Of a stretch of 64,000 bases of DNA, positions 22,101 to 34,171 are shown one piece after another (within the stretch, counting starts at the first letter, position 1; each line of letters starts with the position of its first letter). Made by a program: the position numbers and the translations under genes. The notes beneath the pieces were generated by a model. That model saw only the letters and a program-made list of their open reading frames with translations. It had not been told where the DNA came from and made no database searches. The stretch comes from Endothia cerciana (lineage: Eukaryota > Ascomycota > Sordariomycetes > Diaporthales > Cryphonectriaceae): NCBI GenBank assembly GCA_026119935.1, contig JALRMH010000023.1:62001-126000 (forward strand), in the 5' to 3' direction.

Positions 22101-25100
22101 AGGCCGGAGCCCGTCCTGTCTAAGCGCCTCTGACGAAAGAGAGGAGGAAGGAAAGAAAAGAAGAAAAAAAAAAAAAGGAGGAGAGACCTCAACCCCTCCC
22201 TCTCCCCCTCAGACCCGAGAGGCACCCTGCCCGAGATAAGGGTCTCATAAAATCCATTGGCGAGACAAGCGCAGAAAGAGGAGGGCAGTGGCGGCAGTCT
22301 GGTGTGAGTGGTGGGGCTCTTGGAGCCGACAGGATGGACGCAAGATTTCCCGCGAGGATCCTCGGAAGAGGAGGAGGCCTTGGAGAAGGCGGAGGGGGGT
22401 TGGATAGCCGAGCTGCGCGGCCAGAGAGCAGAGGTTTTTTTTTTGGAGCATCCGTGTCCGCACCCGCAGCTTCACATGCACAAGATGCAAAGACCACCAA
22501 GACCGCATGCACTCCAGAGGAGATGCAGGTGACCTTGATGGTGCGTGGTATTTTGTCTTGGACTCGCCTCGATCGTCCCCTAGACACCTGCCTGTCTCAC
22601 TTACCTGTGGCATCTGCAAGTCTCGATCTCTCCTCCTTGTGCTCTGCTGCCCCTCTGCCCTGCTGCCCCTCTGCCAAGCCCTGTCCTCCCACGCTGACGT
22701 TCCCCCAGACCCAAGGATTTGGAGAAAAGGTGGCCGCACACCACCTCGGCATGCAGGCCGACATCATGCCTGTGGCATGACGAGTCAGGCTGCATATCGC
22801 ACGCAAGCAACGTGTGTCTTGTGAGGTGCAGCCCGGTAGCTCTGCAAAAAGGCAAAAGCGCTGGGAGGCGCTGGGAGGCCCTGGGACCTGGACGGTTAGA
22901 TCGGGCTGATCGGGTTGATCCCGGATGTCAAGGAAGGCTGGCCGGCGGCGGCAGGCCAACATACACTTTGCCTGTGTACCTGATGTATTGGCTGCTGTTG
23001 AGGAATCACGACACCACGGACGGGGTAGAAGGAGGTCGGTCTCGGCTTAGGCCCTGCACCTCGAGGAGGGAAGGCTTGCATGAACTCAAGAGGGGTGTCA
23101 TGCGCCCTTTCGTGACCCTCCTGAACTCTTCCGGCCGGGGGGATGGGGGTGTGGTGGTATCAAGACACGAAATAGAAACATAGGCTTGGAAACCCCCCCC
23201 CCCCCTGGATGGGCCGTTATCTTCGATCCGTGACCTCTTGCGATCCGACAGCTGACATGGCGATCGTGGCCAGCCCATATCGCTCTGCTATCCGGGACCA
23301 ACAAAGACCATGAGATATAACATGCTGCAGATTAAAAAAGAGCGGTCAGTGGAGGGCCGGTGTCGATCGGCACGGCCTAGGCTCTCGCCCGGGCGAGGTA
23401 CGAATTTTTTATCCCGCGGCTACCACTCGATTTTACATGCGGGCCTGTCGCCTATGTAGCCGGTCTCACGGCATCCCGGTGCGTCTTCCTTGGGGGGGTG
23501 CGCCATGTCGACATCGCAGGAGAGTGTCCCTCATCCGGCTGGCGAATGGGAGACTACCCATGCGGGCAGGGTGGGCAAGGCACAACCAAGTCAAAAGGGA
23601 GAGAGAGGCCCGGATGGGTGATCAAAGAAGCGTATCTTGGATTTTCGTGGGCGGTACCCCACTGCTACTATCACCGTCTGTGCGAGGTACGAAGAGGACT
23701 CCCCCCTTCCCACTTCGTGAGGACTGGTTAGCGTAGCACCTGGGAGGCGCTTGGCTGGCTGGTGGTTCGTAGCGAAGCTCTGCTCTGCCTTGGCGCATCG
23801 TGTCCGGCGTCCTGCCCCGTGGTCGGCCACTGGCTGGTCAGGGGCGCGTCTGCACTGCGACCCTGCACCTCTTTGCGATTTCTGCGGCCGCCGGGTGCGC
23901 ACCGTGCAGGAGCCGTCGTCCGCGGATGGCCAGACGAATAGCTGCGGGCTGGAGGAGAGCCAGGCAGGCTGGCGCGTCCTTGTTGTCCCCCTCCCCCCCC
24001 CCCCTTCTTTATCCTTTTGCCGCGCGCTCTGTGACGGGCCCATAGCTGTCGATGAGGCTCCCCGGGCGAAGATGTCGCCGTCGTCCCCTTTGCCCCCCGA
24101 CGGGGCGTGCCGTGGGATTTTCGCTTGGGGTCAGGACAACCACCCTCGTCCTGCCGATAAGAACAAGATGGGACCCGCCCAAATTTACACGAAAATCTCC
24201 CTAGCCCAAGGTAGCCGCCCAATGGGCCGGCCGCATAGGTGACGGTGGATACGGTCGCAGGGCAGTCCCTGAGTCGTCACCGCAGGGTCGCGAGTCCCCA
24301 CCAGGCCCTCAGGCGAGAGGACCCCCGAGGCGGGCTTCCCAGACGAGCTTGTGACGGTGAGGCGAAACGGTGTACCATACATAGGAAGTCGTACGACCGC
24401 CGAGGCATCTGCTGATTTTCTGCCACATCCCTAGGAGGGTCTTTTCTTCACGGGTGGCAAGGGAGACAAGGCGCGGATGCGGGGCGCTGGGGGCGCCGGT
24501 GTGGTTTGGGAAACAAGCTCGATTCGATCATGTTAGATTTGAAACTTCAAGAGTGGCGAGGCATATGAGCTGGCCCTCGGCGTCTGGCGCTGCTGGCCTG
24601 TGGTTGGCATGGACAGGCAGGGTTACTATGCACGGTGTTGCTTTACTTGTCTAGACCGCAATCAAATGCTGCAGGAAATCCTCCGGCCTCGCTGGGAAAT
24701 CTACTCTAGTACAAACCAATCATTCTTGAGACTGGGAGTCGATGTCTTTGGTGCGCGGCAGTCCCAAGACAGCAGGTCGCGCCCCGGAAGTTTTGTTGAG
24801 ACGAACTTGGGAACTACGAGCCTATGCAGATGACGGGGTGGCATAGGGCAGACCCCTCCAACTCCCACTGCTAGGTACGGGCACGAAGTCGCCGTACACA
24901 AGCAAGCCTGACAAGGGCGGTCAGGATCTTTTATTCTCACCTGCCGCTGTCAAGTGAAACACGGACGTTGGGGTCTTATTCGGCCGAAACGCTCGGCTAC
25001 GGCTGGGGGACCTCGTGTGACAATGAGAGCTGCTAGAAAAGAAAGGGCATTGTCTCCCACAGGGCAAGCCGCTGCGTGGTTAGACGTTTATATCGCTGGT

Positions 25101-26854
25101 GGTTGGGTTCATATATTGGCTAGCATGGACAGACCCTTGAACGGCGGACATCAATGGCTTGTGCACACACAGCATTGTGACGGGACGGCTGCTTGCCTTT
25201 TTGTCCAACAATGCGACGACGCAGCGCGAGGGAAAGCGATCGGCGTCCCGAGTGCCAGGTCACTTGTGCCGGGAGGAATTGCAGCTGGATGTTATCGCGC
25301 ATAGAGCCAAGGTGAGGTAAGGTTCAGGCCGGATGGCGCTAGGCCGCAAGCTCCTCGTGTCATGCCCGATCACGATAGCTGGGCGGCCGGGCCTCTTTCG
25401 GCGGGCGGGGGGCCATAGAGCATCAGGTCTTGCCACATCACAGGACACCCGGGACAGACTGGGCAGCTGGTCGAGATTGACAGGTCGTCCCAGGGTGCAC
25501 TTGTGTTAAGTGTATCGGTCCTGCCGTGGGCAGCTCAAGATGGTTTGTTGTCGCGATGTTGTTGCGACAGCGCGTACGATGGTCCTGGGGGGAGACAGAC
25601 AGCTCGAGTCGTGCCGTGACGGTGCCTGCGCGTTGGTCTGTAGCCGGCGGCCGCCGCCCAGATGCGGCCAGTGGGGCTGTCTGTCTCGGGTATAGCGTTT
25701 TGGTAGACGTTGGGATCAGTGATGACTTGCGTTGGCCGAAGGCAGCCCAAGTCACCATTGTTACTTTTCAGACATCAACGACGTCGGACTCCTGTGTTTT
25801 GTGCAGTGGGACCCGCGGCCTGGCTGTGGGAAGGCGGGTCTGTGGTGTCGCACGCGTCAGAGAGAGAGAGGGGGGGGTTGAACATCCTCCAGTCCCTACT
25901 CTGCTCGCGCGAGGCTATCCGGTGTGCCTGGATGTGCCGCCTAGTGGCCGGGTGTAGGTGGCAGATCCGGACCCGAGAGCCTCGGGGCAGGCTCTGCAAT
26001 TGACTTTAACCACCGATGCAGAGATGAAGGCTTCGGAGGGACGGAGAAAACATGCTGCTGGCGTCGTCCATGTGGCGTTTTCCGATGCAGCAGCGCCAGA
26101 GGCTGGGGGCTTCTTCGCCGGACGGCCTCCCCTTGCCTGGCCCGTGCTTGGAGCAATCTCGGAGGGGCGACCTGGGCCCAGAGGGACGGGTGATGTGATG
26201 AGACCGGAGTCGTCGAGGGGAGGAGGGAGACACCAAGGAAAAAAGGAGGTCGAGAGCTGCAGCCTCCCGAGAGCAGATGCTGTACACTTCTGTCCTGGGA
26301 CCCTTGGTCTTGAGAGAGAGATCGCGTAGAACTGGCCGGGAATATTTGTTTTCCCCCCTCCTCTCCCCGATGTGGATGCGACGGGAGGAGAGGCCTGTTG
26401 ACCTGCCGCCGCCCCTCTGCGGCGACGGCGACCGCAGGCAGCAACAAGAGCCGGTGGTGGTGTCTTTCGCGTTGGGGACGGAGCAGATGATGATATTCCC
26501 GCCTGCTGGGCTGTCAGCAGGCAGTACTGTCGAGGGTACTGCAGATAGGCTGGCACCTTCCGAAGGTAGTGGCAGTAGGTAATATATCGAGGGTCTCATC
26601 GCGATAGGAGGAGGGCCCTTCAGGGGCCGCCGCCTGAGGAGGTCTGGGAGGGGGGCGCAGGGGGGGTCGGGCACTGCAGCCGGGAGAGACATGCAAGCCC
26701 AGCACATGCCATGGCATGGCACCTGCAGTCCTGCAGTGGCGCGGTGCGGTGGAGCCCTGGCGTCCGTAATGTGCCGCTGCAATTAAAAGTCTCCGTTTCG
26801 AGGACTGTGGTCGATCAACTTGTGGTTGGTGGACAGGGCTGGCCGGCCTCAGGC

Positions 26855-26898
26855 CTCTCCTCCTCCTCCTCCTCCTCCTCCTCCTCCTCCTCCTCCTC
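26855..26898 (+). repeat. (CTC)n microsatellite
   Basis: About 14 uninterrupted CTC/TCC triplets. No credible coding frame passes through it. Confidence 0.9.
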
Positions 26899-27883
26899 AT
26901 CTCGTACGGGGTCGGTGCCGGGGCGTACTACTATGGTACATAGTCTGGGTAGCCAGAGCTGCCCAACCTCCTGCGGCCAGGGTGGACCTCGGATTGATTG
27001 CACGCTGAGATGAGGCGCCGGGGACAAAAATTTACCTCAGGGGACGGACTGGCCCCGAAGCTGTCGAGGGATCGAACAGATTGGTCGACAGGAATTCTGG
27101 GACTCCTGGAGAAGGACGCCTTCATTACGTCTTGATACGTTGACATATCCGGATCCACCGACACACACATATACACACACGGACACCAGAGGGGCATAGG
27201 CTGGATGTTTGTCTGTGTCAGGACTTGATCGCGTGGTCGTTTTAGTGAGGTGCCATTGAGGATCGTCCTGTGATGAGCAGCCACCGCCCAGACTTCCCCC
27301 CGATGATTTGACAACGCCTGATGACAAGATTGGACCGTTGAGACGATCGACAGGAAGGGGGGGGGGGGGGCGAACACACCTGGTCCGGCCAAGCAGCACG
27401 CGTACACGCCGGAGGTGTTCGCCATGCGGGTGGCGTCTCGAGCACGCCCTGCAGCTGGTGGGAACGGGTGTCCATGTCGCATGTGGGCTGCGGTGGTGTG
27501 GCCTGGAGGAGTGGGTGCGCCGGCCGTGATACTGATCGTACTGCTACTATCTACGTATGTATGTGTGTGTGTAGGTGGTTTGGGGTGGTTTGGGGTGGTG
27601 GCGGTGGTGGCGGACATGATACAATGTCCTTTGTGTAAAGAGAAAGCGAGATGTCCGTTTCGATGACCGTCTCGAGTATATTAGACCTGCCTTGGAAGCC
27701 CTCTTTCGAAATTTGGATGATCCTGCATCGGATCAAAGACCAATGCAACAACAACAGGAGGGGAGGGGAGGGGAGGGAGGCCATGACTGAGGGTGGGTGT
27801 GGTGGGGCTTGGTGGGCTGGTGGGCCACTGTGGCCCCAGATAGGCACCTCCCGAAGTTTCTGCTTGGCCGCTCTGTGGTGTCC

Positions 27884-27927
27884 CCAGGCCAGTCCCAGGC
27901 CAGTCCCAGGCCAGTCCCAGGCCAGTC
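27884..27927 (+). repeat. 11-bp tandem repeat, four perfect copies
   Basis: The unit CCAGGCCAGTC occurs four times without mismatch. It lies in the gene desert and has no assigned role. Confidence 0.9.
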
Positions 27928-28608
27928 CCCCCATGCATGCAAGCACACACGGGTTCTGATAATCGCGATCGTCTCGACACACATGTTGTTGCTGCTCTCT
28001 GTAAGTACCATAGTACCATGCATAGTACTGTGGTGTGGTTGGGCCTGGTCGAACTGGCATGGACTTTATGACATGAACCATACGATACGGGCGGTAACGA
28101 GCCCCCGAGGCCCCGGCCCGTGTCGGCTATTACTGTTATCACGTTCGTTTTCTGCCAAGAGGCTCTCGCCGTGCGGTGGTTCTCAAGTAATCATTTGATT
28201 CCAGCACAGATCATGGAACGTCGAGATTAGGTATGGACCGGGAGACAGGAGCCCCTACTCAGCGTCCGGTACTTGGGTGGGTACGTACTAGTAAAGTACG
28301 TACATACATATAGTACATAGAGGAACAGGTATATGGGCACGGGCCACCGAGCAGATCATATCCTCGTGTGACTCGCCCCCCCCCCCCCCTAAAGGGCGTC
28401 TCATCTCGCAGTAATATGACCCCGTACATCCAATAGAGAAAATAACAATTAGCCCAGTTGATCTTAACTTGCTGTGAGATGATCAGATTCAACGGCCCTC
28501 GGAGATCCTGCCATGCGCCGGATAAGGGGGAGGTTGCAGTCGAGCAGCCAGTCAACCCACGGTCAGGTACCGTAATAGCGTGTACTGTACCATGACTGAC
28601 GGACGCCC

Positions 28609-28635
28609 GGTGGGTGGGTGGGTGGGTGGGTGGGG
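28609..28635 (+). repeat. (GGGT)6 tract, G-quadruplex candidate
   Basis: GGTGGG repeated so that at least six runs of three or more G are separated by single T bases. This is the ideal spacing for a G-quadruplex on the plus strand. It lies 0.8 kb upstream of the PH-domain gene. Confidence 0.8.
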
Positions 28636-29150
28636 ACGTATCCCTACCGTTTTGCTGCAGGACAGACCCCTGCACATTGCTACAGGGGGCTTGACATTTC
28701 AGGGAAAGGGGAGCTGGTCACTGCGCTGGGGCACCTGCACCGCACCAGACACGCCCTCTGGCTTGCACGAGAGGGAAATGAAGCCGCATACGAGCAGGCA
28801 TTTTCGTTGACTGTTCCCGTGGCTGGGCCTGACTCCAGGACCAGGCCAGACCCCATCCAGCTCACCCTTCCCACCCACTGGACGCCCCCCAGGGCCTCCA
28901 CTCTTTCTGGCCTTGGAACCACCGTAACTGAGGCGCCCCGGCTGCCATCCAGGCGAACAAGGTGCGGTACACACAGTATCAACCATAGTACCGCCGCCGC
29001 CACCCACGGTACCGCAACCCTCCCTCCATCCCTGGGGGAGGAGGGAAGAGGAAAAAAAAAAAAAAAAAATAAAGGAAAAAAAATTAAAGTACGACCCAGC
29101 CCAAAACTCTCGTCCCTTCCTTCTTAATCTCCTGACTTTCCTCCCTCCTC

Positions 29151-29176
<26 letters not shown>
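29151..29176 (+). repeat. (CT)n tract in the leader of the PH-domain gene
   Basis: Thirteen CT repeats followed by CCCTCCCTCCAGCAG. The polypyrimidine run ending in CAG could be the 3' end of a leader intron or a CT-rich core promoter element. Confidence 0.6.
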
Positions 29177-29181
<5 letters not shown>

Positions 29182-29442
29182 CCTCCAGCAGACTACTTCT
29201 ATTGTTGTCACCTCGTCCCATACTACCTGGACCTTAACCATCCAAGTATCGAGGGAAGAAACCCAGCCCCGATTCTCACTTCTTCATCACTACTACCACT
29301 ACTACCACCAAAGGCACCCTCTGCTCGTCAGGGACACCTTAGTTCTAATCTTTCCTCAGTTGTCTGGCTGTTTTTTGTTTTTTTGTTTTTTTTTTAAATT
29401 AGATACCCATTTTCCAACACCACCCCCCCCCCATCAACCAAC

Positions 29443-31602
29443 ATGGCCGACGAGAACAAGCCTGTCGAGGTCCCCCAGGAGGAGACTCCCGTGACCACCA
29501 CCGAGGCTCCTGCTGCTGCCGAGGAGGCCGTGGCCACCGAGGCCAAGGAGGAGACCGCTGCTCCTGCTGGTATGTGACTGGCCCCTACCGTTCCCGCCCC
29601 TGTCCGGTCAAGACCAGCGTGACGGCGCAAGGAAGGGCGACGTGGCTGACGATTTGTGCCACACAATAGCGACCGAAGCTGCCACGGAGGCCACCGAGAC
29701 CCCCGCTGCTGCCGAGACCGCTGCCGCCCCCGCCGAGGAGGCAAAGAAGGAGGCCGAGCCCGTCGAGGATGGACAGCTCGAGCACAAGGGAAGCAACTTC
29801 CCCAAGTACGTTCAACCCCCTTCTGGAGGCATTCCCCCCCCATCTGCATGATGGCCCCATCCACGTAAGACACCTGCTGACATACCCCTCCCCACTGGCA
29901 GGAACTTCATCTACTCTAAGAAGTTCTTCTGGTTCGGCTCTGAGGCCGTCGACCCCAAGAAGATCCATTCTCTGCTGAAGGACCACCACCTCGCCGCCTG
30001 GGCGAGCGAGACTGGCAAGGGCCTCCTCTTCTACGCGGAGAAGGGAACTGACAAGTCCGCCCCCTCCGGCGCCATCCTCCTGGTATGTTCCCTACCGGCC
30101 CCCCCCCCCTCCATAAGCCCCCCCTGCCATGTTCTAACAACCCCGTTCCCAGGCCGACGCTGCTGAGCCTACCACTGAGGGCGCCAACAAGTTCGTCCTG
30201 TCCTCCAAGGGCCACAAGCATACCTTCAAGGCTGCCAACCAGGCCGACCGCGACAACTGGGTCGCCCAGATCAAGCTCAAGATCACCGAGGCTAAGGAGC
30301 TCTCTGGGACGGTCACCGAGTCTGAGAAGTACAAGGCCACCCTCGCCTCCTTCACCCCTGCCAAGAAGGAGGAGAAGGCCGAAGACAAGAAGACCGAGGA
30401 GACCCCCAAGGCTGCTGAGGAGGCTCCCGCCGCTGAGGCGGCGACCGAGACTCCCGAGGCTGCCACCGAAGCTCCTAAGGAGGAGGCCAAGGAGGAGGCC
30501 AAGGAGGAGGCCAAGGATGCCAAGGCTGACGAGCGCAAGCGGTCTGCTAGCAGGAAGCGCACCTCCATCTTTGGTGCTCTCCTCGGTGGCAACAAGGACA
30601 AGAAGGAGAAGACCGAGGAGACCCCCAAGGCTGTCGAGGAGGCTCCTGAGGCCGAGGCCGAGGCTCCCGCTGCCGACACCGAGGCCCCAGCCGATGCAGA
30701 GGCTGCCGCTGCCGAGGCTGACAAGGAGCCCGAGGCCGCCGCTGCTGAGCCGGCCGCTGAGTCTGAGGCCAAGGCCAAGGAGGTCAAGCCTGCTGAGAAG
30801 CCCGTCCCGACCAAGAGGTCTAGGTATGTTGGAGACCCTCCCCCTTTCTCTGCAAGGCGGTGGGTTGCTAATTGGCCACATAGCATCTTTGGTGGACTGC
30901 CTTTCGGCAGGAAGAAGACCGAGGATGCCCCCGCCACTCCCGCCAAGGACATCCCTGAGGTCGCTGAGGTGAGTCAAAAACGTGGCTTGTCCCTGTTCCA
31001 TCCATGCTATTGGAGCTAACCATGGCACGCCAAACCAGACCGCGCCTGTCATTCCCAAGCCTGAGGCGACCGAGCCTCTGAGCGCTGAGGTCTCCAGCCC
31101 CGCCAACGTCCCCGCTGAGACCACGGCCGCCGATGCCACCACCCCTCCTGCCGTCAACGGCGAGAAGAAGGACATGAAGACCGACAAGCGAAAGTCGTCT
31201 TTCCCGTTCGCCTTCGGCAAGAAGGCCGAGGCCGGCCCTGCTAGCCCCGACGCTGAGGCCACTTCTCCTGAGGCCGAGAAGAAGGTCAACAACGCCTTCT
31301 CCAAGTTCCGTGCTACTATCAAGGTAGGTTCACGTCGCCATGTAGACGCGCCTGACCTGTTGCTGACAAGCTCTCCGCAGGGCAAGGGCAAGGCTGAGAA
31401 GCCCGCCGACAAGGCCGAGGAGAAGCCTGAGGAGGCCGCCGCTGAGGCTCCCAAGACCGAGGAGGAGGCCAAGACCGCTGAGGAGGCCGCGCCTGCCGAG
31501 GAGACCAAGCCGGCCGAGGAGGCCGCCGCGGCGCCTGCTGCCGAGGAATCGACCGAGGCCGCTCCTGTTGCCAGCACCCCCGTCGTCACCGCCACGGCTT
31601 AG
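29443..31602 (+). CDS. PH-domain protein, MUG56-like family, with Ala/Glu-rich repeats
   Basis: 568 residues from seven exons: 29443-29569, 29670-29805, 29902-30082, 30153-30823, 30884-30968, 31039-31323 and 31381-31602. Every intron (57-100 bp) has a GT donor, a CTRAY branch point and an AG acceptor, and all phases close. After an acidic, Ala-rich N-terminus, about residues 88-200 form a fungal-type pleckstrin homology domain ('NFIYSKKFFWFGSEAVDPKK' through the Trp of 'DNWVAQIKLKI'). PH domains bind membrane phosphoinositides or partners. The rest is low complexity (Ala, Glu, Lys, Pro), interrupted three times by a short basic/aromatic motif of the form KRxSxF...G.KK, which ends exons 4 and 6 or straddles the exon 4/5 junction. 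The long disordered tail suggests a scaffold at the membrane, but its function is unknown. Confidence 0.88.
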
Positions 31603-34171
31603 AGAGCCACGGGCGCGATACCCCAGCCCCACTTGACAAGGGCGGTCATGACAACCAGTCCTGGATGGAAATGAACGACAACCACAACAAATTAGAGCGA
31701 GGTTGATGACACGGAGGCGGAGCATGAGAGCATCACCACACTTATGATACCCATTCCCTGGGTGTAAGGGATCGGATTTGCATTTCGAGATACCCAGATT
31801 CCCATTTGTCTCGGAACAACTCTTCGATTGGGGAGGCCGACTTTCCTTGTTGTCCACGATGCCGAGTCTTGCCTTACTGCAACTCACTTGTCCTTTGTTT
31901 TGATACCCGAAGTATACCCAAAGACAGTCGTTTGGAAGGACAACGGATACCGACGATGACGGAAACATAGTATAAAAGCAGAAAACCACCGGAAAAAAAA
32001 AAAAAAGAAGAAGAGGAGGAGAGATGCCTGGAAAACAGAGATGGAGGGTTTGGTTTCGAGCAATGTTGATGGGACGGCGCATGCTTGGTGGTTATGTTCT
32101 GCACGCAGTCTGGTCACCTTAGGATCTGTCTGCTGTAGGCGGCCCACAGCATCGACTAAAGTAATAGCTAATATAACCTCTCGTGTGTTAGTCTTCGCCA
32201 ATCCTCGTGTCCCCACTCTTGCAATTTTGTCTCGATGATTCGTGATGTTTTAAACGTGTCCCGCATCTCCTAGGGACTGTCCCGGCGAGGCCAGCGCGAT
32301 CGAACCATCATCACGGGGGCGCATGAAAAGCTCCGCTGCCCCACGGCCTCATGGCTCTCAGACAACGAAGCTTGCACCATGCCTACCAATGCTCCCTCCC
32401 GCCTTGGATCTTTCTGATACTACGACAACACACAACTGATGCCCGAGAAGACTCCAGTTACAAGCTGGTTCTCCTATGTTACTGAAAATGACGACGACTC
32501 ACAGCAATCTGCAGACTCACCCTCGCCCCCCCCCCCCGGGGGGGGCCAGCGGCTGCGTTTACGGCGACCCCCGTCTGAGGCTGATCTCAACCTGGCAGTT
32601 ATCCATCCACTTTGGGGCCCCCAGGCAACCTTGGGTGGTGATCTATCGTGTCTGGCGGATTCAGTTGTCGCCGTTGACCTGCTTGGTTGGCCCCACGGGC
32701 ACAAGCGTGCTCGTCGAGTGTCCCTGGGGGGACTCGGGAGGCATCGCGATGTATCGCCCGGGTGGCGGCGAGCTGGGTTTTGGGAGAGGCATCCCTGTGG
32801 GTGCGGGATGGGCACAGGCAGTGCCACGGGAACCCGGTGGCAGCTCTGGACTATGACATGAGAGCTCGAGATGGCACGGGCCCGAGTACGCATGACCACT
32901 CTCGTATCGTCTTTGCAAGCCCTATGGGGGGGGGGGGGGAGGGGGGGCGAGGCCGCCTTCTGGCCCGACCCGTGGTGGTGTCCATACGCCAGGTCCGGGC
33001 AGAGCACTTGTTTTCCTAATCCCCGGTGAAGTCCCAAGACCACTCCCCATAGGGGGAAGCAAGGAGGGGAGGCAACGCGCGCCCCGGTGCGTGACGTGTG
33101 GCCGGGAAGAGGGCGTGGCTGAGGATATGGCTGGATGCAGGGCGGGCGGGCGGGCGGGCGAGGCAGCCCAGGAAGACGTCGAGAGTCTCCGCGCGATGGA
33201 GATAATCTGAGGGGTGTTGGAGCTTGGGCGCGGAAGCTGGTGGGGATGAAAGAAAGGGGGCTGGAGAGCCGAGACGACACCGACCGGTCGCGAGGGAATG
33301 TTGACGTTCCGGTTCCTACTGCTCAGAGGGGCTTGTGTGTCCGCGCGGTGCCAGCCGCAGAGGGATAGGGCGTGTGGGACAGCACCAACGAAGGCGAGCG
33401 AGGATTTGGCGTCGTAGGGGGGGGGGGGGGGAACGGGTAAAGGGTGCTCATGAGGTGCACATGTTATGTTGAGATTGGAAGGAGAAGGATAAGGAGGGAG
33501 AAATAAAAGGAAGAAAAAAAAAAAAAAAAAAAAAAAGGAGCCCTCGAGAAAGCCTGGCCGATGGATGCTGCAGAGCCAGAAGCGTGATCCACGAGCGCCA
33601 GACCCATCAGAGGGACGAACGATCATGACACCGTGGGAGCGGGAAGGTGTCACGGTATCACGTGTCAACTCGTACGGCGGCCTCCTGTGGACCGTGGTAC
33701 CGATCCATGCAGGGACTGTGGTGAGCACATCCGCATCGTGGGCGGGCGGCGTACTACACCTCTGCAGTATCGAGGGTTACACGGCGATTGCGGCGCGCTG
33801 GTCAGAGACCTGGCTGTCGATCGAGACATGGCTGCCGGTTGGATGTGTGTTCAGCCGTCCAACATGGGGGAAAGGCCTGTGGTAGGACAGACGCATCATG
33901 GAAAGGGCTGCCATAGGCGATAAGGTAGCCAAACTTTGAACGAGGAGGGCAACGATCTCATGCCCGTGATGAAAGCAAGGCGTGGAGATCCGAATGTTTT
34001 TTATTCAATGAGAAGCGAATGCTATAGCTAAAGAGGCTTTTGATATCCGTCTTGAAGCTGATTCGCGCTAACTACAACATGCTCTTCGGTGCTGGTCCGA
34101 GATGCCAGAATGAATGACCTCTTCGCCGCTGTGATTCTTTCCCTTTTTTTTTTGGGTTTTTTTTTGGTACA
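31603..34171. other. Convergent intergenic
   Basis: About 2.6 kb between the PH-domain gene and the MFS transporter. It contains poly-A and poly-G runs (32,930s, 33,420s, 33,515-33,536) and a GGGC repeat at 33141-33160. No supported gene. Confidence 0.5.
33141..33160 (+). repeat. (GGGC)5 tract, G-quadruplex candidate
   Basis: Five consecutive GGGC-type units between the converging PH-domain and MFS genes. Confidence 0.7.

Larger units (their letters stand above)
18623..29442. other. 10.8 kb divergent gene desert
   Basis: Between the F-box-like gene (minus) and the PH-domain gene (plus) I find no reading frame with family features, codon-like periodicity or splice pattern. The sequence turns GC-rich after about 21 kb. 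It contains poly-A and poly-G/C runs, CTC, CT and GGGT microsatellites and an 11-bp tandem repeat. It may hold long leaders, non-coding transcripts or regulatory DNA for both divergent genes. Genes without known relatives cannot be excluded. Confidence 0.5.

Noticed and set aside
22304..24242. Several 100-160 codon frames in the gene desert
   Set aside because: They overlap each other on both strands, are rich in Arg, Pro, Ser and Gly as expected of GC-rich non-coding DNA, and lack motifs.
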